NCBI RefSeq assembly: GCF_026672375.1
Contig: NZ_JAPPRA010000001.1
Coordinates: 3,658,001 to 3,722,000 of the forward strand
DNA length: 64,000 bases
Reading direction: 5' to 3'
DNA from: Caulobacter sp. SL161
GTDB taxonomy: Bacteria; Pseudomonadota; Alphaproteobacteria; Caulobacterales; Caulobacteraceae
Every line of letters begins with the position of its first letter. The stretch's first letter is position 1. The position numbers were made by a program, and so were the translations under genes. The notes beneath the pieces are model-generated. The model was not told the origin of the DNA and made no database searches. It saw only the letters and a list, made by a program, of their open reading frames with translations. Positions 44,582 through 57,629 of this stretch are shown here, piece after piece.

Positions 44582-45916
44582 TTGCGTAGCCTCATCGCCG
44601 CCGTCGAACGTATCGATCCGCTGACCATCTATGGTCGGGTGGCCGCGGTGAACGGGCTGCTGATCGAGGTGCGCGGCGGCCTGACCCGCCTGGCCGTCGG
44701 CGCGCGGGTCGAGATCGAGCGCTTCGGTCAGAAGCCCCTGCCCGCCGAGGTGGTCGGCTTCCGCGAGACCCGCGCCCTGCTCATGCCCTTCGGCCCCGTC
44801 GAGGGCGTGGGTCCGGGCGCGGAGATCCGCATCGTGCCCGAAGGCGCCGTGGTCCGCCCGACCAAGGCGTGGCTGGGCCGGATCATCAACGCCTTCGGCG
44901 AGCCGATCGACGGGCTCGGTCCTCTGCCCCAGGGCGAGGTCCCCTATCCGCTGAAGACCTCGCCGCCGCCGGCCCACGCCCGCGGCCGGGTCGGCGAGCG
45001 CCTGGATCTGGGCGTGCGCTCGATGAACGTCTTCACCACCACCTGCCGGGGCCAGCGTCTGGGCATCTTCGCCGGCTCGGGCGTCGGCAAGTCGGTGCTG
45101 CTGTCGATGCTGGCCAAGGAGGCCACCTGCGACGCCGTGGTCGTCGGCCTGATCGGCGAGCGGGGCCGCGAGGTCCGCGAGTTCGTCGAGGAGACCCTGG
45201 GCGAGGAGGGCCTGCGCCGCGCCGTCGTCGTGGTCGCCACCTCGGACGAACCGGCCCTGACCCGCCGCCAGGCCGCCTACATGACCCTGGCCATCAGCGA
45301 GTACATGCGCGACCAGGATCAAGAGGTGCTGTGCCTGATGGACTCGGTGACCCGCTTCGCCATGGCCCAGCGCGAGATCGGTCTGGCCGCCGGCGAGCCG
45401 CCGACCACCAAGGGCTACACCCCCACCGTCTTCACCGAGCTGCCCAAGCTCTTGGAGCGCGCGGGACCAGGCCCGATCCGTCCCGACGGCACCACCGCCG
45501 CCCCGATCACGGCCCTCTTCACGGTGCTGGTCGACGGCGACGACCACAACGAGCCGATCGCCGACGCCACGCGCGGTATCCTGGACGGCCACATCGTCAT
45601 GGAGCGGGCCATCGCCGAGCGCGGCCGCTTCCCGGCCATCAATGTCCTCAAGTCGATCAGCCGGACCATGCCGGGCTGCCAGCACCCGCACGAGCGCGAC
45701 ATCGTCAAGGGCGCGCGCCAGGTGATGGCCGCCTATTCGAACATGGAAGAACTGATCCGCATCGGCGCCTACCGCGCCGGGGCCGACCCCGTGGTCGACC
45801 GCGCCATCCGCCTGAACCCGGCGATCGAGGCTTTCCTCAGCCAGGATAAGGAAGAAGCAACCAGTCTCGACGACTCTTTCGGGATGCTGGGCCAGATCCT
45901 GCAGAGTGAGTACTGA
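44582..45916 (+). CDS. fliI: flagellum-specific ATPase FliI
   Basis: A 444-residue F1-beta-like ATPase that powers or assists the flagellar type III export apparatus. Walker [30 protein letters not shown] and the C-terminal hexamer domain are intact. The start is a TTG at 44582, with GGGAG five bases upstream; the first residues [13 protein letters not shown] align with known Caulobacter FliI. It is followed after 2 bases by fliJ. CtrA half-site and GANTC lie just upstream. Confidence 0.96.
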   Translation: MRSLIAAVERIDPLTIYGRVAAVNGLLIEVRGGLTRLAVGARVEIERFGQKPLPAEVVGFRETRALLMPFGPVEGVGPGAEIRIVPEGAVVRPTKAWLGRIINAFGEPIDGLGPLPQGEVPYPLKTSPPPAHARGRVGERLDLGVRSMNVFTTTCRGQRLGIFAGSGVGKSVLLSMLAKEATCDAVVVGLIGERGREVREFVEETLGEEGLRRAVVVVATSDEPALTRRQAAYMTLAISEYMRDQDQEVLCLMDSVTRFAMAQREIGLAAGEPPTTKGYTPTVFTELPKLLERAGPGPIRPDGTTAAPITALFTVLVDGDDHNEPIADATRGILDGHIVMERAIAERGRFPAINVLKSISRTMPGCQHPHERDIVKGARQVMAAYSNMEELIRIGAYRAGADPVVDRAIRLNPAIEAFLSQDKEEATSLDDSFGMLGQILQSEY

Positions 45917-45918
45917 CC

Positions 45919-46338
45919 GTGACCAAATGGGCCGCCTCTCTGATCCGGATCTCCAACCACGAGGTCGAGACGCTGCAGAAGCGTCTGGCCGAGATCACCG
46001 AACGGCGCATGGCCGCCGAGATGCGCGTCACGATGCTGGACGCCGAAGCCGAGGCCGAGGCCAAGAACGCCGAGGGCGACCCCTCGGCCGGCTGGTACAT
46101 GATCGGCTACCGCGAGGGCTACAAGCGCCGCCGCGCCGACATGCTGGTCCAGATCGAGCAGTGCCTGCAGGAAGAGGCCGGGGCCCGCGACGCCCTGTCC
46201 GAAGCCTTCGAGAACCTCAAGAAATACGAGCACGTCGCCGAGCAGGCCAAGATCCTGGCCGCCAAGAAGCTGGGCGCCTATGAGGCCGCCCAGATGGACG
46301 AGCTCAGCATCCGCCGCGCCGCCGTCGGGGCGCGTTAG
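45919..46338 (+). CDS. fliJ: flagellar export chaperone FliJ
   Basis: A 139-residue coiled-coil protein (HEVETLQKRLAEITERRMAAEMR; EACARDALSEAFENLKKYEHVAE-like second helix) that bridges FliI and FlhA and escorts export chaperones. It starts with GTG two bases after the fliI stop, so translation is coupled. The length is normal. Its stop is one base before the start of a xylanase gene. Confidence 0.88.
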   Translation: MTKWAASLIRISNHEVETLQKRLAEITERRMAAEMRVTMLDAEAEAEAKNAEGDPSAGWYMIGYREGYKRRRADMLVQIEQCLQEEAGARDALSEAFENLKKYEHVAEQAKILAAKKLGAYEAAQMDELSIRRAAVGAR

Positions 46339-46339
46339 G

Positions 46340-47398
46340 ATGAGGCGGCTGACCCGCCGCTCAGCCATCGCCTCCGCTCTGGCGCTGAGCGCCTGCGCCC
46401 GCGAGGTCCAGAGCCAACCCATCGCCGACACGCCCCTGAAGTCGATCGCCACGACACCGGTCGGCGCCTGCCTGCAACGCCACCAGCTGGACGACCCCGC
46501 CTTCGCCGCTCTTCTGACCCGCCACTACAGCCAGATCACGGCCGAGTGGGAGATGAAGATGGAGTACATCCTCCAGGACGACGGACGCTTCCGCTTCGAC
46601 CGGCCCGACGCCATCGCCGACTTCGCGCGCCGTCATGGCCTGCGGCTGCATGGCCACGCCCTGATCTGGTACAGCCAGGTCATGCCCGCCTTCCGCGCCC
46701 TGGACGGCCAGGGCAAGCGGTTCGCTGACGCCTACCGCAACTACATCCTGGCCGTCGCGGGCCGCTATCGCGGGGTGGCGGCCAGCTGGGACGTGATCAA
46801 CGAGGCGGTCGACGACAACGGCGTTGATCTGCGACGCTCGGCCTGGACCGATAATCTGGGCGTCGATGAGCACATGATCCTGGCGTTTCACCACGCCAAG
46901 GAAGCCGACCCCGACGCGGTCCTGTTCATCAACGACTACAATCTCGAGAACAATCCGACCAAGCGGGCGACCTTCCTGCGGATGGTCGAGCGGCTCTTGA
47001 AGGCCGGCGCGCCGATCGGAGGCATCGGCACGCAGAGCCATCTGGGCCTGGATTTCACCCCGCCCGGCATGTGCCGCATCGCCATGCGCGACCTGGCCAG
47101 CCTGGGCCTGCCGATCCATGTCTCGGAGCTGGACATCTCCTTCGGCGACAAGCCGGGCGCCGCCCCCTTGCCCAAGCTGCTGAGCCGCCAGGCCGACCTC
47201 GCCCGCGAACTGGCCCAGGCCTATATGGACCTGCCCCGCGCGCAGCGGTTCGCCTTCACGGTCTGGGGCGTGCGCGACCGGGACTCCTGGCTGCGCGGCG
47301 CCAACGGCGAGCGGCCCTGGGAACACCCCCTGCCCCTCGACGACGCCGGCCAGCCCAAGCCGATGTTCCAGGCCCTGGCCGAGGTGCTGTCGGGCTAG
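46340..47398 (+). CDS. GH10 endo-1,4-beta-xylanase, exported lipoprotein
   Basis: A 352-residue glycoside hydrolase family 10 enzyme. The catalytic acid Glu is in SWDVINEAVDDNG (about 153) and the nucleophile Glu in HVSELDISFG (about 263). LRLHGHALIWYSQ and the final WGVRDRDSWLRG also fit the family. The N-terminus MRRLTRRSAIASALALSACA combines a twin-arginine motif with a lipobox (LSAC), suggesting a Tat-exported lipoprotein. It starts one base after the fliJ stop (TAGGATG), so it probably depends on coupled translation from the flagellar message. Confidence 0.93.
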   Translation: MRRLTRRSAIASALALSACAREVQSQPIADTPLKSIATTPVGACLQRHQLDDPAFAALLTRHYSQITAEWEMKMEYILQDDGRFRFDRPDAIADFARRHGLRLHGHALIWYSQVMPAFRALDGQGKRFADAYRNYILAVAGRYRGVAASWDVINEAVDDNGVDLRRSAWTDNLGVDEHMILAFHHAKEADPDAVLFINDYNLENNPTKRATFLRMVERLLKAGAPIGGIGTQSHLGLDFTPPGMCRIAMRDLASLGLPIHVSELDISFGDKPGAAPLPKLLSRQADLARELAQAYMDLPRAQRFAFTVWGVRDRDSWLRGANGERPWEHPLPLDDAGQPKPMFQALAEVLSG

Positions 47399-47437
47399 GC
47401 GGGGCGCCACCCGTCCTTCCCTGGATCCATCCCCGGT

Positions 47438-47548
47438 GTCATCCCGGCCGCAGCGCGGAGCGCGGAGCGCCGGGACCTAGGGGCGGCGCGCAACGCGTTT
47501 TGTCACCCCCTGGGTCCCGGATAGCCTCTGCGAGGCTTCCGGGATGAC
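47438..47548. repeat. GTCATCCCGG...CCGGGATGAC repeat, copy 3
   Basis: A 111-base copy between the xylanase stop and the katG leader. It shares GATAGCCTC-GCGAGGCTTCC with copy 2 and the GTCACCCCCTGGGTCCC segment with copies 1 and 4. Confidence 0.88.
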
Positions 47549-49891
<2,343 letters not shown>

Positions 49892-49913
49892 GTCCTGGCG
49901 ACTGAAGATCGAG

Positions 49914-49942
49914 AGGCCCCGGCGGAAACGCCGGGGCCTTTT
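49914..49942 (+). terminator. terminator of katG
   Basis: An 11-base perfect stem AGGCCCCGGCG/CGCCGGGGCCT with a GAAA tetraloop and TTTT. It lies 22 bases after the katG stop. Confidence 0.9.
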
Positions 49943-49949
49943 CTCTGCC

Positions 49950-51806
49950 CTAGCGACCCCGCTCCACCTGGCTGACGTCGCGCACCGCGCCGCGGGCGGC
50001 GTTGGTGGTCATGGCGGCGTAGGCGCGCAGGGCGGGGCTGACCTCGCGCTGGCGATCCTTCGGCGTCCAGGCGTCCTTGCCGCGCGCCAGCTGCGCCTCG
50101 CGGCGGGCGGCCAGCACGTCGTCCGGGACCTCCAGCGTGATCCCGCGCGTCGGGATGTCGATCAGGATCGAGTCGCCGGTCTCGACCAGGGCGATCAGGC
50201 CGCCCTCGCCGGCTTCGGGCGAGACGTGGCCGATCGACAGGCCCGAGGTGCCGCCCGAGAAGCGGCCGTCGGTGATCAGGGCGCAGGCCGCGCCCAGGCC
50301 CTTCGATTTCAGATAGGTGGTCGGGTACAGCATCTCCTGCATGCCCGGGCCGCCCTTGGGGCCTTCGTAGCGGATGACCACGACCTCGCCGGCCTTGACC
50401 TGGCCGCCCAGGATGCCGCTGACCGCCGAGTCCTGGCTCTCAAAGACGCGGGCCGCGCCCCGGAAGGTCAGGATCGACTCGTCGACCCCGGCGGTCTTCA
50501 CGATGCAGCCTTCGGGCGCAAGGTTGCCGAACAGTACCGCCAGGCCGCCGTCCTTGGAGAACGGGTGCTCGACCGAGCGGATGACGCCCGTCTCGCGGTC
50601 GAGGTCCAGCTCCTCCCAGCGGGCGGCCTGGCTGAAGGCCACCTGGGTCGGCTTGCCGCCCGGCGCGGCCTTGAAGAACTCATGAGCGGTCTGGCTGTTG
50701 GTGCGGCCGATGTCCCAACGGGCCAGGGCTTCGGCCATGGTCGGGGCGTGGACGGTCGGCTGGCTGGCGTCGATCAGGCCGCCGCGCTCCAGCTCGCCCA
50801 GAATGGCCATGACTCCGCCGGCCCGGTGGACGTCCTCCATGTGCACGTCGCTCTTGGCGGGGGCCACCTTGGAGAGGCACGGCACGCGGCGCGAGAGCCG
50901 GTCGATATCGGCCATGCTGAAGTCGATCCCGCCCTCATGGGCGGCGGCCAAGAGGTGCAGCACGGTGTTGGTCGAGCCGCCCATGGCAATGTCGAGACTC
51001 ATGGCGTTCTCGAACGCGGCCCGGGTGGCGATGCCGCGCGGCAGGGCGGTCGGGTCATCCTGCTCGTACCAGCGCTGGCAGAGATCCACGATCAGGCGGC
51101 CGGCCTCCTTGAACAGGGCTTCGCGATCGGCGTGGGTGGCCAGCACCGAGCCGTTGCCGGGCAGCGACAGGCCCAGCGCCTCGGTCAGACAGTTCATCGA
51201 GTTGGCGGTGAACATGCCCGAGCACGAGCCGCAGGTCGGGCACGCGGCCTTCTCGATCGCGGTCACTTCTTCGTCGGAATAGCTGTCGTCGGCAGCCACG
51301 ACCATGGCGTCGACGAGGTCCAGCGCCCGGATCTTGCCCTTCACCGTCACCTTGCCGGCCTCCATCGGCCCGCCGGAAACGAAGACCACCGGGATGTTCA
51401 GGCGCATGGCGGCCATCAGCATGCCGGGCGTGATCTTGTCGCAGTTGGAGATGCAGACGATCGCGTCGGCGCAGTGGGCGTTGACCATGTACTCGACGCT
51501 GTCGGCGATCAGGTCGCGGCTGGGCAGCGAGTAGAGCATCCCGCCGTGGCCCATGGCGATGCCGTCGTCGACGGCGATGGTGTTGAACTCCTTGGCCACG
51601 CCCCCGGCGGCCTCGATCTCGCGGGCGACCAGCTGGCCCAGGTCCTTCAGGTGCACGTGTCCGGGCACGAACTGGGTGAAGCTGTTGGCCACCGCGATGA
51701 TCGGCTTGCCGAAGTCGCTGTCCTTCATGCCGGTGGCGCGCCAGAGGCCCCGGGCGCCGGCCATGTTGCGGCCATGGGTGGTGGTGCGAGAGCGATAGGG
51801 AGGCAT
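49950..51806 (-). CDS. ilvD: dihydroxy-acid dehydratase
   Basis: IlvD catalyses the third step of valine/isoleucine synthesis, dehydrating dihydroxy acids with an iron-sulphur cluster. The 618-residue length matches the E. coli-type enzyme. Cluster ligands are in [12 protein letters not shown] and [18 protein letters not shown]; the C-terminal [15 protein letters not shown] is the substrate loop. It is transcribed towards katG and diverges from a LysR-type regulator, which could control it. Confidence 0.97.
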   Translation of the reverse strand: MPPYRSRTTTHGRNMAGARGLWRATGMKDSDFGKPIIAVANSFTQFVPGHVHLKDLGQLVAREIEAAGGVAKEFNTIAVDDGIAMGHGGMLYSLPSRDLIADSVEYMVNAHCADAIVCISNCDKITPGMLMAAMRLNIPVVFVSGGPMEAGKVTVKGKIRALDLVDAMVVAADDSYSDEEVTAIEKAACPTCGSCSGMFTANSMNCLTEALGLSLPGNGSVLATHADREALFKEAGRLIVDLCQRWYEQDDPTALPRGIATRAAFENAMSLDIAMGGSTNTVLHLLAAAHEGGIDFSMADIDRLSRRVPCLSKVAPAKSDVHMEDVHRAGGVMAILGELERGGLIDASQPTVHAPTMAEALARWDIGRTNSQTAHEFFKAAPGGKPTQVAFSQAARWEELDLDRETGVIRSVEHPFSKDGGLAVLFGNLAPEGCIVKTAGVDESILTFRGAARVFESQDSAVSGILGGQVKAGEVVVIRYEGPKGGPGMQEMLYPTTYLKSKGLGAACALITDGRFSGGTSGLSIGHVSPEAGEGGLIALVETGDSILIDIPTRGITLEVPDDVLAARREAQLARGKDAWTPKDRQREVSPALRAYAAMTTNAARGAVRDVSQVERGR

Positions 51807-51904
51807 GGGGTCAATCCAATGTCGGTCGTAGGGTCTTTTACGCGAGGTCGGATCGATCCAAAAATATATTAGTCGGCAGTGATTAAGTCGCTAAACATAT
51901 CAAG
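51807..51904. promoter_or_regulatory. divergent ilvD / lysR-type promoter region
   Basis: A 98-base gap between divergent starts. Its right part is AT-rich (AAAAATATATTAG; GATTAAGTCGCTAAAC) and contains T-N11-A arrangements expected at LysR-type binding sites. Neither gene shows a strong ribosome binding site. Confidence 0.4.
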
Positions 51905-52795
51905 ATGGGCATCCGCCAGTTCCGCCACTTCGTCGCCGTCGCCGAGACTCTGCATTTCGGGCGGGCGGCCGAGCGCCTGGGCATCACCCAGCCGCCGCTC
52001 AGCCAGTCGATCCAGGCGCTGGAGAAGGCCCTGGGCGCTGCGCTGTTCGCCCGCACCAAGCGGCATGTCGAACTGACGCCGCTGGGCCAGCAGTGGCTGC
52101 CCCATGTGCGCGAGGCGCTGGCGGCGATCGACGCCCTGCCCGACACCGCCAGGCGGCTGCGCGACGGCCAGACCGGCTATCTGTCGCTGTCGTTCGTCAG
52201 CACCGCCGACTACAGCGTCCTGCCAGACCTCGTCCGGCGCTACGCCGAGGCCTTTCCCGGCGTCGAGATCCAGCTGGTCGAGGCCACCAGCGACGTCCAG
52301 GTGCCGGCGGTGCTGGCCGGCGAGCGGCACGCGGGCATCATCATCCCGCCGCCCAACCCCGCCCTGCCCGCGCCCCTTGCCTATCGGCGGCTGGTCTCCG
52401 AGCCGCTGGTGGCCGTCACGCCCGAGGCGTGGGGCGCCGAAGGGCCGCTGGACCTGGCCGCCCTGGCGGAGGTTCCGCTGGTGCTGTTTCCCCGAACCGT
52501 GGCCCCGGCCTTCCACGACCTGGTCACCGGCTATGTGGCCGCGCGCGGCCAGCCGGTGCGGATCGTGCAGGAAGCCATCCAGATGCAGACCATCATCAGC
52601 CTGGTGTCGGCGGGCCTGGGCATGGCGCTGGCGCCCGCCTCGCTGCGAAAACTGGCCCGTGCAGGGGTTCGCTATGTCGACCTCGTCGATCCCCCGATCC
52701 TGGAGACCGGCCTTGTCTGGCGACGCGACGAGGCCGCGCCGACACTTCAAGGCCTGCTGCGCCTGGCGGGCGCCGACGGACCCGCCCTGGATTGA
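51905..52795 (+). CDS. LysR family transcriptional regulator
   Basis: A 296-residue LysR-type regulator. The winged helix-turn-helix (1-60: MGIRQFRHFVAVAETLHFGR, QPPLSQSIQALEKALGAALF) is followed by a periplasmic-binding-like effector domain. The FGRAAERLGITQPPLSQ and GYLSLSFVSTADYSVLP segments resemble regulators of aromatic or catechol metabolism (CatM/BenM group), though none of those genes is near. It is divergent from ilvD, the usual arrangement for a target. No clear ribosome binding site precedes the ATG. Confidence 0.92.
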   Translation: MGIRQFRHFVAVAETLHFGRAAERLGITQPPLSQSIQALEKALGAALFARTKRHVELTPLGQQWLPHVREALAAIDALPDTARRLRDGQTGYLSLSFVSTADYSVLPDLVRRYAEAFPGVEIQLVEATSDVQVPAVLAGERHAGIIIPPPNPALPAPLAYRRLVSEPLVAVTPEAWGAEGPLDLAALAEVPLVLFPRTVAPAFHDLVTGYVAARGQPVRIVQEAIQMQTIISLVSAGLGMALAPASLRKLARAGVRYVDLVDPPILETGLVWRRDEAAPTLQGLLRLAGADGPALD

Positions 52796-52850
52796 CGCGG
52801 GCCAAGGCGCGTGGCTGGCTCGGGCAAAACATAAGCCTTAGGGAGCGTCC

Positions 52851-53375
52851 ATGGCCAACCTGATCCTCAGCGTCGTCGGCAGCGATCGACCCGGCCTCAC
52901 GGAGGCCCTGGCCAAGGCGGTGCTGTCGGCCGGCGGCAACTGGCTGGAGAGCCATCTCAGCCAACTGGGCGGGCTCTATGTCGGCTCGGTGCTGGTCGCG
53001 CTGGACGCCGGCGCGGTGGACGCCCTGCGCGCCGCCGTCGCCGAGGTGGACGCGCAGGGCCTGGAGGTCCGGATCGCGCCGGCCCTTGAGACCGCCCCCT
53101 CGGCGGGCGAGACCGTCGCCTTCAGCGTGGTCGGCCAGGACCGCCCGGGTATTGTCGCCCAGGTGACCGGCGTCCTCAGCGGCCTGCACGCCAATATCGA
53201 GACCTTCGAGACCCGCCTCAGCGTCGAGCCCCACTCGGGCGCGCCGCTGTTCCACCTGGACGCCCGCCTGCGCCTGCCGTCCACGCTATCGACCGCAGCC
53301 GTGCAGACGGCGCTGGAGGATATCTCCGGCGATATCATGGTCGATGTGACGGTCGGAGAGGGCCAGAGCCTTTAG
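52851..53375 (+). CDS. double ACT-domain protein, GcvR-like
   Basis: A 174-residue protein made of two ACT domains (about 1-80 and 90-170). VVGSDRPGLTEALAKAVLSAGGNWLES and VVGQDRPGIVAQVTGVLSGL are typical ligand-binding loops. Such proteins resemble GcvR, which in E. coli antagonises GcvA in glycine cleavage control; no gcv genes are nearby. A small amino acid is the likely ligand. The ATG follows GGGAGCG. It lies 55 bases after the LysR gene and may be co-transcribed. Confidence 0.9.
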   Translation: MANLILSVVGSDRPGLTEALAKAVLSAGGNWLESHLSQLGGLYVGSVLVALDAGAVDALRAAVAEVDAQGLEVRIAPALETAPSAGETVAFSVVGQDRPGIVAQVTGVLSGLHANIETFETRLSVEPHSGAPLFHLDARLRLPSTLSTAAVQTALEDISGDIMVDVTVGEGQSL

Positions 53376-53400
53376 CCTGAAGTCGGAATCGATCTCAGGT

Positions 53401-53475
53401 GTTAGAAACGCTCCAAATCAAATACTTAGAGCGTGAGAACAGCCGAAATCGGTTCCCACTTTCGGCCTCACGCTC
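53401..53475. repeat. AGAGC-type hairpin, locus 4 (first hairpin eroded)
   Basis: The second hairpin is complete: AGAGCGTGAGAACAGCCGAA to TTCGGCCTCACGCTC (53429-53475). It is preceded by the family linker AAATCAAATACTT and by a truncated first unit, AGAAACGCTCC (53404-53414). Confidence 0.7.
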
Positions 53476-53499
53476 CAGGTGAGCCGGAACAACACCCGT

Positions 53500-53610
53500 G
53501 TCATTCCGGAAGCCTCGCAGAGGCTCTCCGGGACCCAGGGGGTGACAAAACGCCGTGCAAGCCGCCCCTGGGTCCCGGCGCTCCGCGCTACGCGCTGCGG
53601 CCGGGATGAC
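53500..53610. repeat. GTCATCCCGG...CCGGGATGAC repeat, copy 4 (reversed)
   Basis: Same element as copies 1-3 but in opposite orientation: it starts with GTCATTCCGGAAGCCTCGCA and ends with GCGGCCGGGATGAC. Confidence 0.88.
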
Positions 53611-53666
53611 GCCGGGTTGGAATCGAGGCGCTAAACCTCCAAACAGAAAACGCCCCCGCCTTACGA

Positions 53667-53800
53667 CTGGCCGACGTCTTCCAGCGTGTGGTCGGTGTGC
53701 ATGCCGACGCCGAAGGGCCTCGCATGCAACCGGATGCAACCCCGGCGTCCGTCGGCGCGCGGCGCTGCACCTGCCCGAGGGCGGCCAGGGACGCCAAAAG
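53667..53800 (-). pseudogene. fragment of rpoD region 4
   Basis: Positions 53667-53715 match rpoD 55200-55248 at 46 of 49 bases in the same orientation. On the minus strand they read FGVGMHTDHTLEDVGQ and then a stop, against [18 protein letters not shown] in RpoD. A weaker match upstream (53770-53800) reads LASLAALGQVQRR, against [13 protein letters not shown], in a different phase. It cannot encode a working sigma factor. The real rpoD gene ends about 1.4 kb to the right. Confidence 0.75.
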
Positions 53801-53879
53801 CCGACCGACCCATTCAAGCCCGCCGATGACCTGCAGGCGGCCGGGGCGCGCCCCTTTCACCCTATTCGGGAGGTCCACC

Positions 53880-54974
53880 TTGAAAACCCTGACGGCTCTG
53901 ATGACCGGCGCGACCCTGATCGCGCTGACACCGACCCTCGTCGCCGCGGACGACCTCCGGCTGGCCTTCCCGGTGCACAACATCACCGTGACCTCCGACA
54001 TTCCCGCGCTGAGCATCTCGGTGCGCAACCAGTCCCAGAGCACCAACCCGGCCCAGCGCGACCTGCGTGTCGTCTCTCCGAAGCCCGTGCTGCACGTCAC
54101 CGGCGAGGTTCGATGCAAGTCGTTCCCGAACGCCAACACCCGTGCGGACGCCGCCCAGGTGATCTTCGGCAGCGGCGTACTCACGCCATCCGGAGACAAG
54201 GCGATCGCCTTTGTCGGCGGATGGTCCATCTCGCCGGTCGTCGAACTCGGTGATGACCAGGAGGCGCGCAACTTCAGCATCAACGTGCCGGTCAATCTGC
54301 CGAGTACCGGCGCCCCCTATTCCGTCGGCTTCAATCCGGTTCACTACGTCGAGGCGCGTATGCAGACCTTCGTCCAGAACGGAGCCGGCTCACAGGCGGA
54401 CTTCCTGCGCGCCGATGACGTGTTCGAGACCACGATCAGGATGAACGTTGTCGGCTGGTGCGAGTACCAGAGCCAGAGTCTCTACGGCCGATACGCGGGC
54501 GTCAGGCAGATGACTGTGCCGGTGCGCATCTTCTATCACGGCGATCCCGACATCAAGGATCAGACCGTCGGCGTGGGAACACCCAACGGTCTCCAGGCCC
54601 CTCCCCCTGGACGCGCTCCGTCCCGCGCCACGCCCCCCGCCCGCCGGACTCCGCCGACGCGCGAAAGCCAACCGGAAGCACGCTCGCCCACAGGCGCGGC
54701 GACCGGCGAAGTCTATGGCGACGGCGCTGTGCGTCTGTTGCGACCCGCCGCTCAGCAGATGCGCGAGTCCCCGGCCGCACCGACCGGGGAAACAGGCTGC
54801 AACGGGGCCGCCCCAGTCCTCCGGCGGGAAGCGGCCCGGGCCATGGCCAGCCTGCTCCTGGGCTCAAGCCGGTCCCGCGGCGAGGCGGAGCGTCCGTCCC
54901 TGCAAAATCGTCTGGTCGATACGGTGGTCGATCAGGCGGCAGGATGCCGACCCGCGACGGCTGACGCGAACTGA
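53880..54974 (+). CDS. unknown secreted protein
   Basis: A protein of about 364 residues starting at TTG (53880), with GGGAGG six bases upstream. A signal peptide (MKTLTALMTGATLIALTPTLVAA) leads to a beta-strand-rich domain of about 210 residues with two cysteines (GEVRCKSFPN; VVGWCEYQSQS). The last ~140 residues are Pro/Arg/Ser/Ala-rich and probably disordered. I recognise no family. It lies in a patch of repeats and an rpoD fragment, just downstream of rpoD, so it is probably a later insertion in a core locus. Confidence 0.7.
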   Translation: MKTLTALMTGATLIALTPTLVAADDLRLAFPVHNITVTSDIPALSISVRNQSQSTNPAQRDLRVVSPKPVLHVTGEVRCKSFPNANTRADAAQVIFGSGVLTPSGDKAIAFVGGWSISPVVELGDDQEARNFSINVPVNLPSTGAPYSVGFNPVHYVEARMQTFVQNGAGSQADFLRADDVFETTIRMNVVGWCEYQSQSLYGRYAGVRQMTVPVRIFYHGDPDIKDQTVGVGTPNGLQAPPPGRAPSRATPPARRTPPTRESQPEARSPTGAATGEVYGDGAVRLLRPAAQQMRESPAAPTGETGCNGAAPVLRREAARAMASLLLGSSRSRGEAERPSLQNRLVDTVVDQAAGCRPATADAN

Positions 54975-55022
54975 GCCGACTTGAAGGCGGCATAGCGAGG
55001 AGCCGAAAAGAGGTCGCCGAAC

Positions 55023-55053
55023 AAAAAACGCCCTGGTCCTGCGACCAGGGCGT
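55023..55053 (-). terminator. terminator of rpoD
   Basis: On the minus strand an 11-base perfect stem ACGCCCTGGTC/GACCAGGGCGT with a GCAG loop is followed by six Ts. It lies 38 bases after the rpoD stop. Confidence 0.9.
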
Positions 55054-55091
55054 CTCTGTTTTCTGATGGCGCAGAGCCCGTCCGCGGCCCC

Positions 55092-57053
<1,962 letters not shown>

Positions 57054-57479
57054 GCTCTCCGCAATCGACGCGACCTTCCCGCAAGGCTCGCGTCGAGAAA
57101 ATCCATGTTGAAATGGCTTGCCTGCCCGATCCGCGCCTTGATCAGCGCTTACCCAAGGATCACGTTCCCGTCAGACGGCTCGCATGCGCTCCAGTCCGCC
57201 AAGTGAAAGCGCTCCCCCGGGAAACCGGCGGAGGTCAAGGCGATGAGCGCGGCGAGCTTTTCCCTAAACGGGTCGGCGACCACTGGGGATCTGAGGCGGC
57301 GGCGAGGGTGACATCCTGTTTCGATAAGGGCGCGCGCTCCGGCGGCCCGAGCGATGTCAATCAGCTGCGTGGCAAATCCTTGAGTCGGCATGTGGCTGTG
57401 GGGGAAGCCGGTGTCAAGATGGGACGTGGGCGGCTTTTGATTTTGCGGGCTTATTGGCGAAGGTTGGGGAAGGCTCCAA
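57054..57479 (-). other. rpoD leader, no gene seen
   Basis: This stretch between rpoD and the inverted repeat behind dnaG must hold the rpoD promoters. I see TTGACA-like elements on the minus strand but no convincing pair, and no heat-shock consensus. An 80-codon frame here has poorly biased third positions and no ribosome binding site, so I do not call it. Confidence 0.5.
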
Positions 57480-57629
57480 GAACTCCCCCAAAACCCGACC
57501 TCCCCGGCGAATGCCGGGGCCCAGATTCATCCGGAGCGGTTTGGGCGGATCCGCCTGCGGCCTCAGCCAACCTGTTGAAGTCAGCGATCTCGATCTGGAC
57601 CCCGGCATTCGCCGGGGAGGTCGGAGTTC
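57480..57629. repeat. inverted repeat abutting the dnaG stop
   Basis: GACCTCCCCGGCGAATGCC (near 57498) pairs with GGCATTCGCCGGGGAGGTC (near 57604-57622) in a ~150-base structure that ends exactly at the dnaG stop codon. It is a fourth intergenic repeat type, seen once here. Confidence 0.75.

Larger units (their letters stand above)
53376..53659. other. repeat-filled gap
   Basis: The gap after the ACT gene contains one AGAGC-type hairpin and one GTCATCCCGG-type element, then short spacer leading to the rpoD fragment. No gene is visible; the open frames here are products of GC bias. Confidence 0.7.

Noticed and set aside
53395..53817. 140-codon minus-strand gene
   Set aside because: It runs through a repeat element and the rpoD fragment in a phase that does not match either; no ribosome binding site.
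57149..57391. 80-codon frame between dnaG and rpoD
   Set aside because: Weak third-position bias and no ribosome binding site; more likely part of the rpoD leader.
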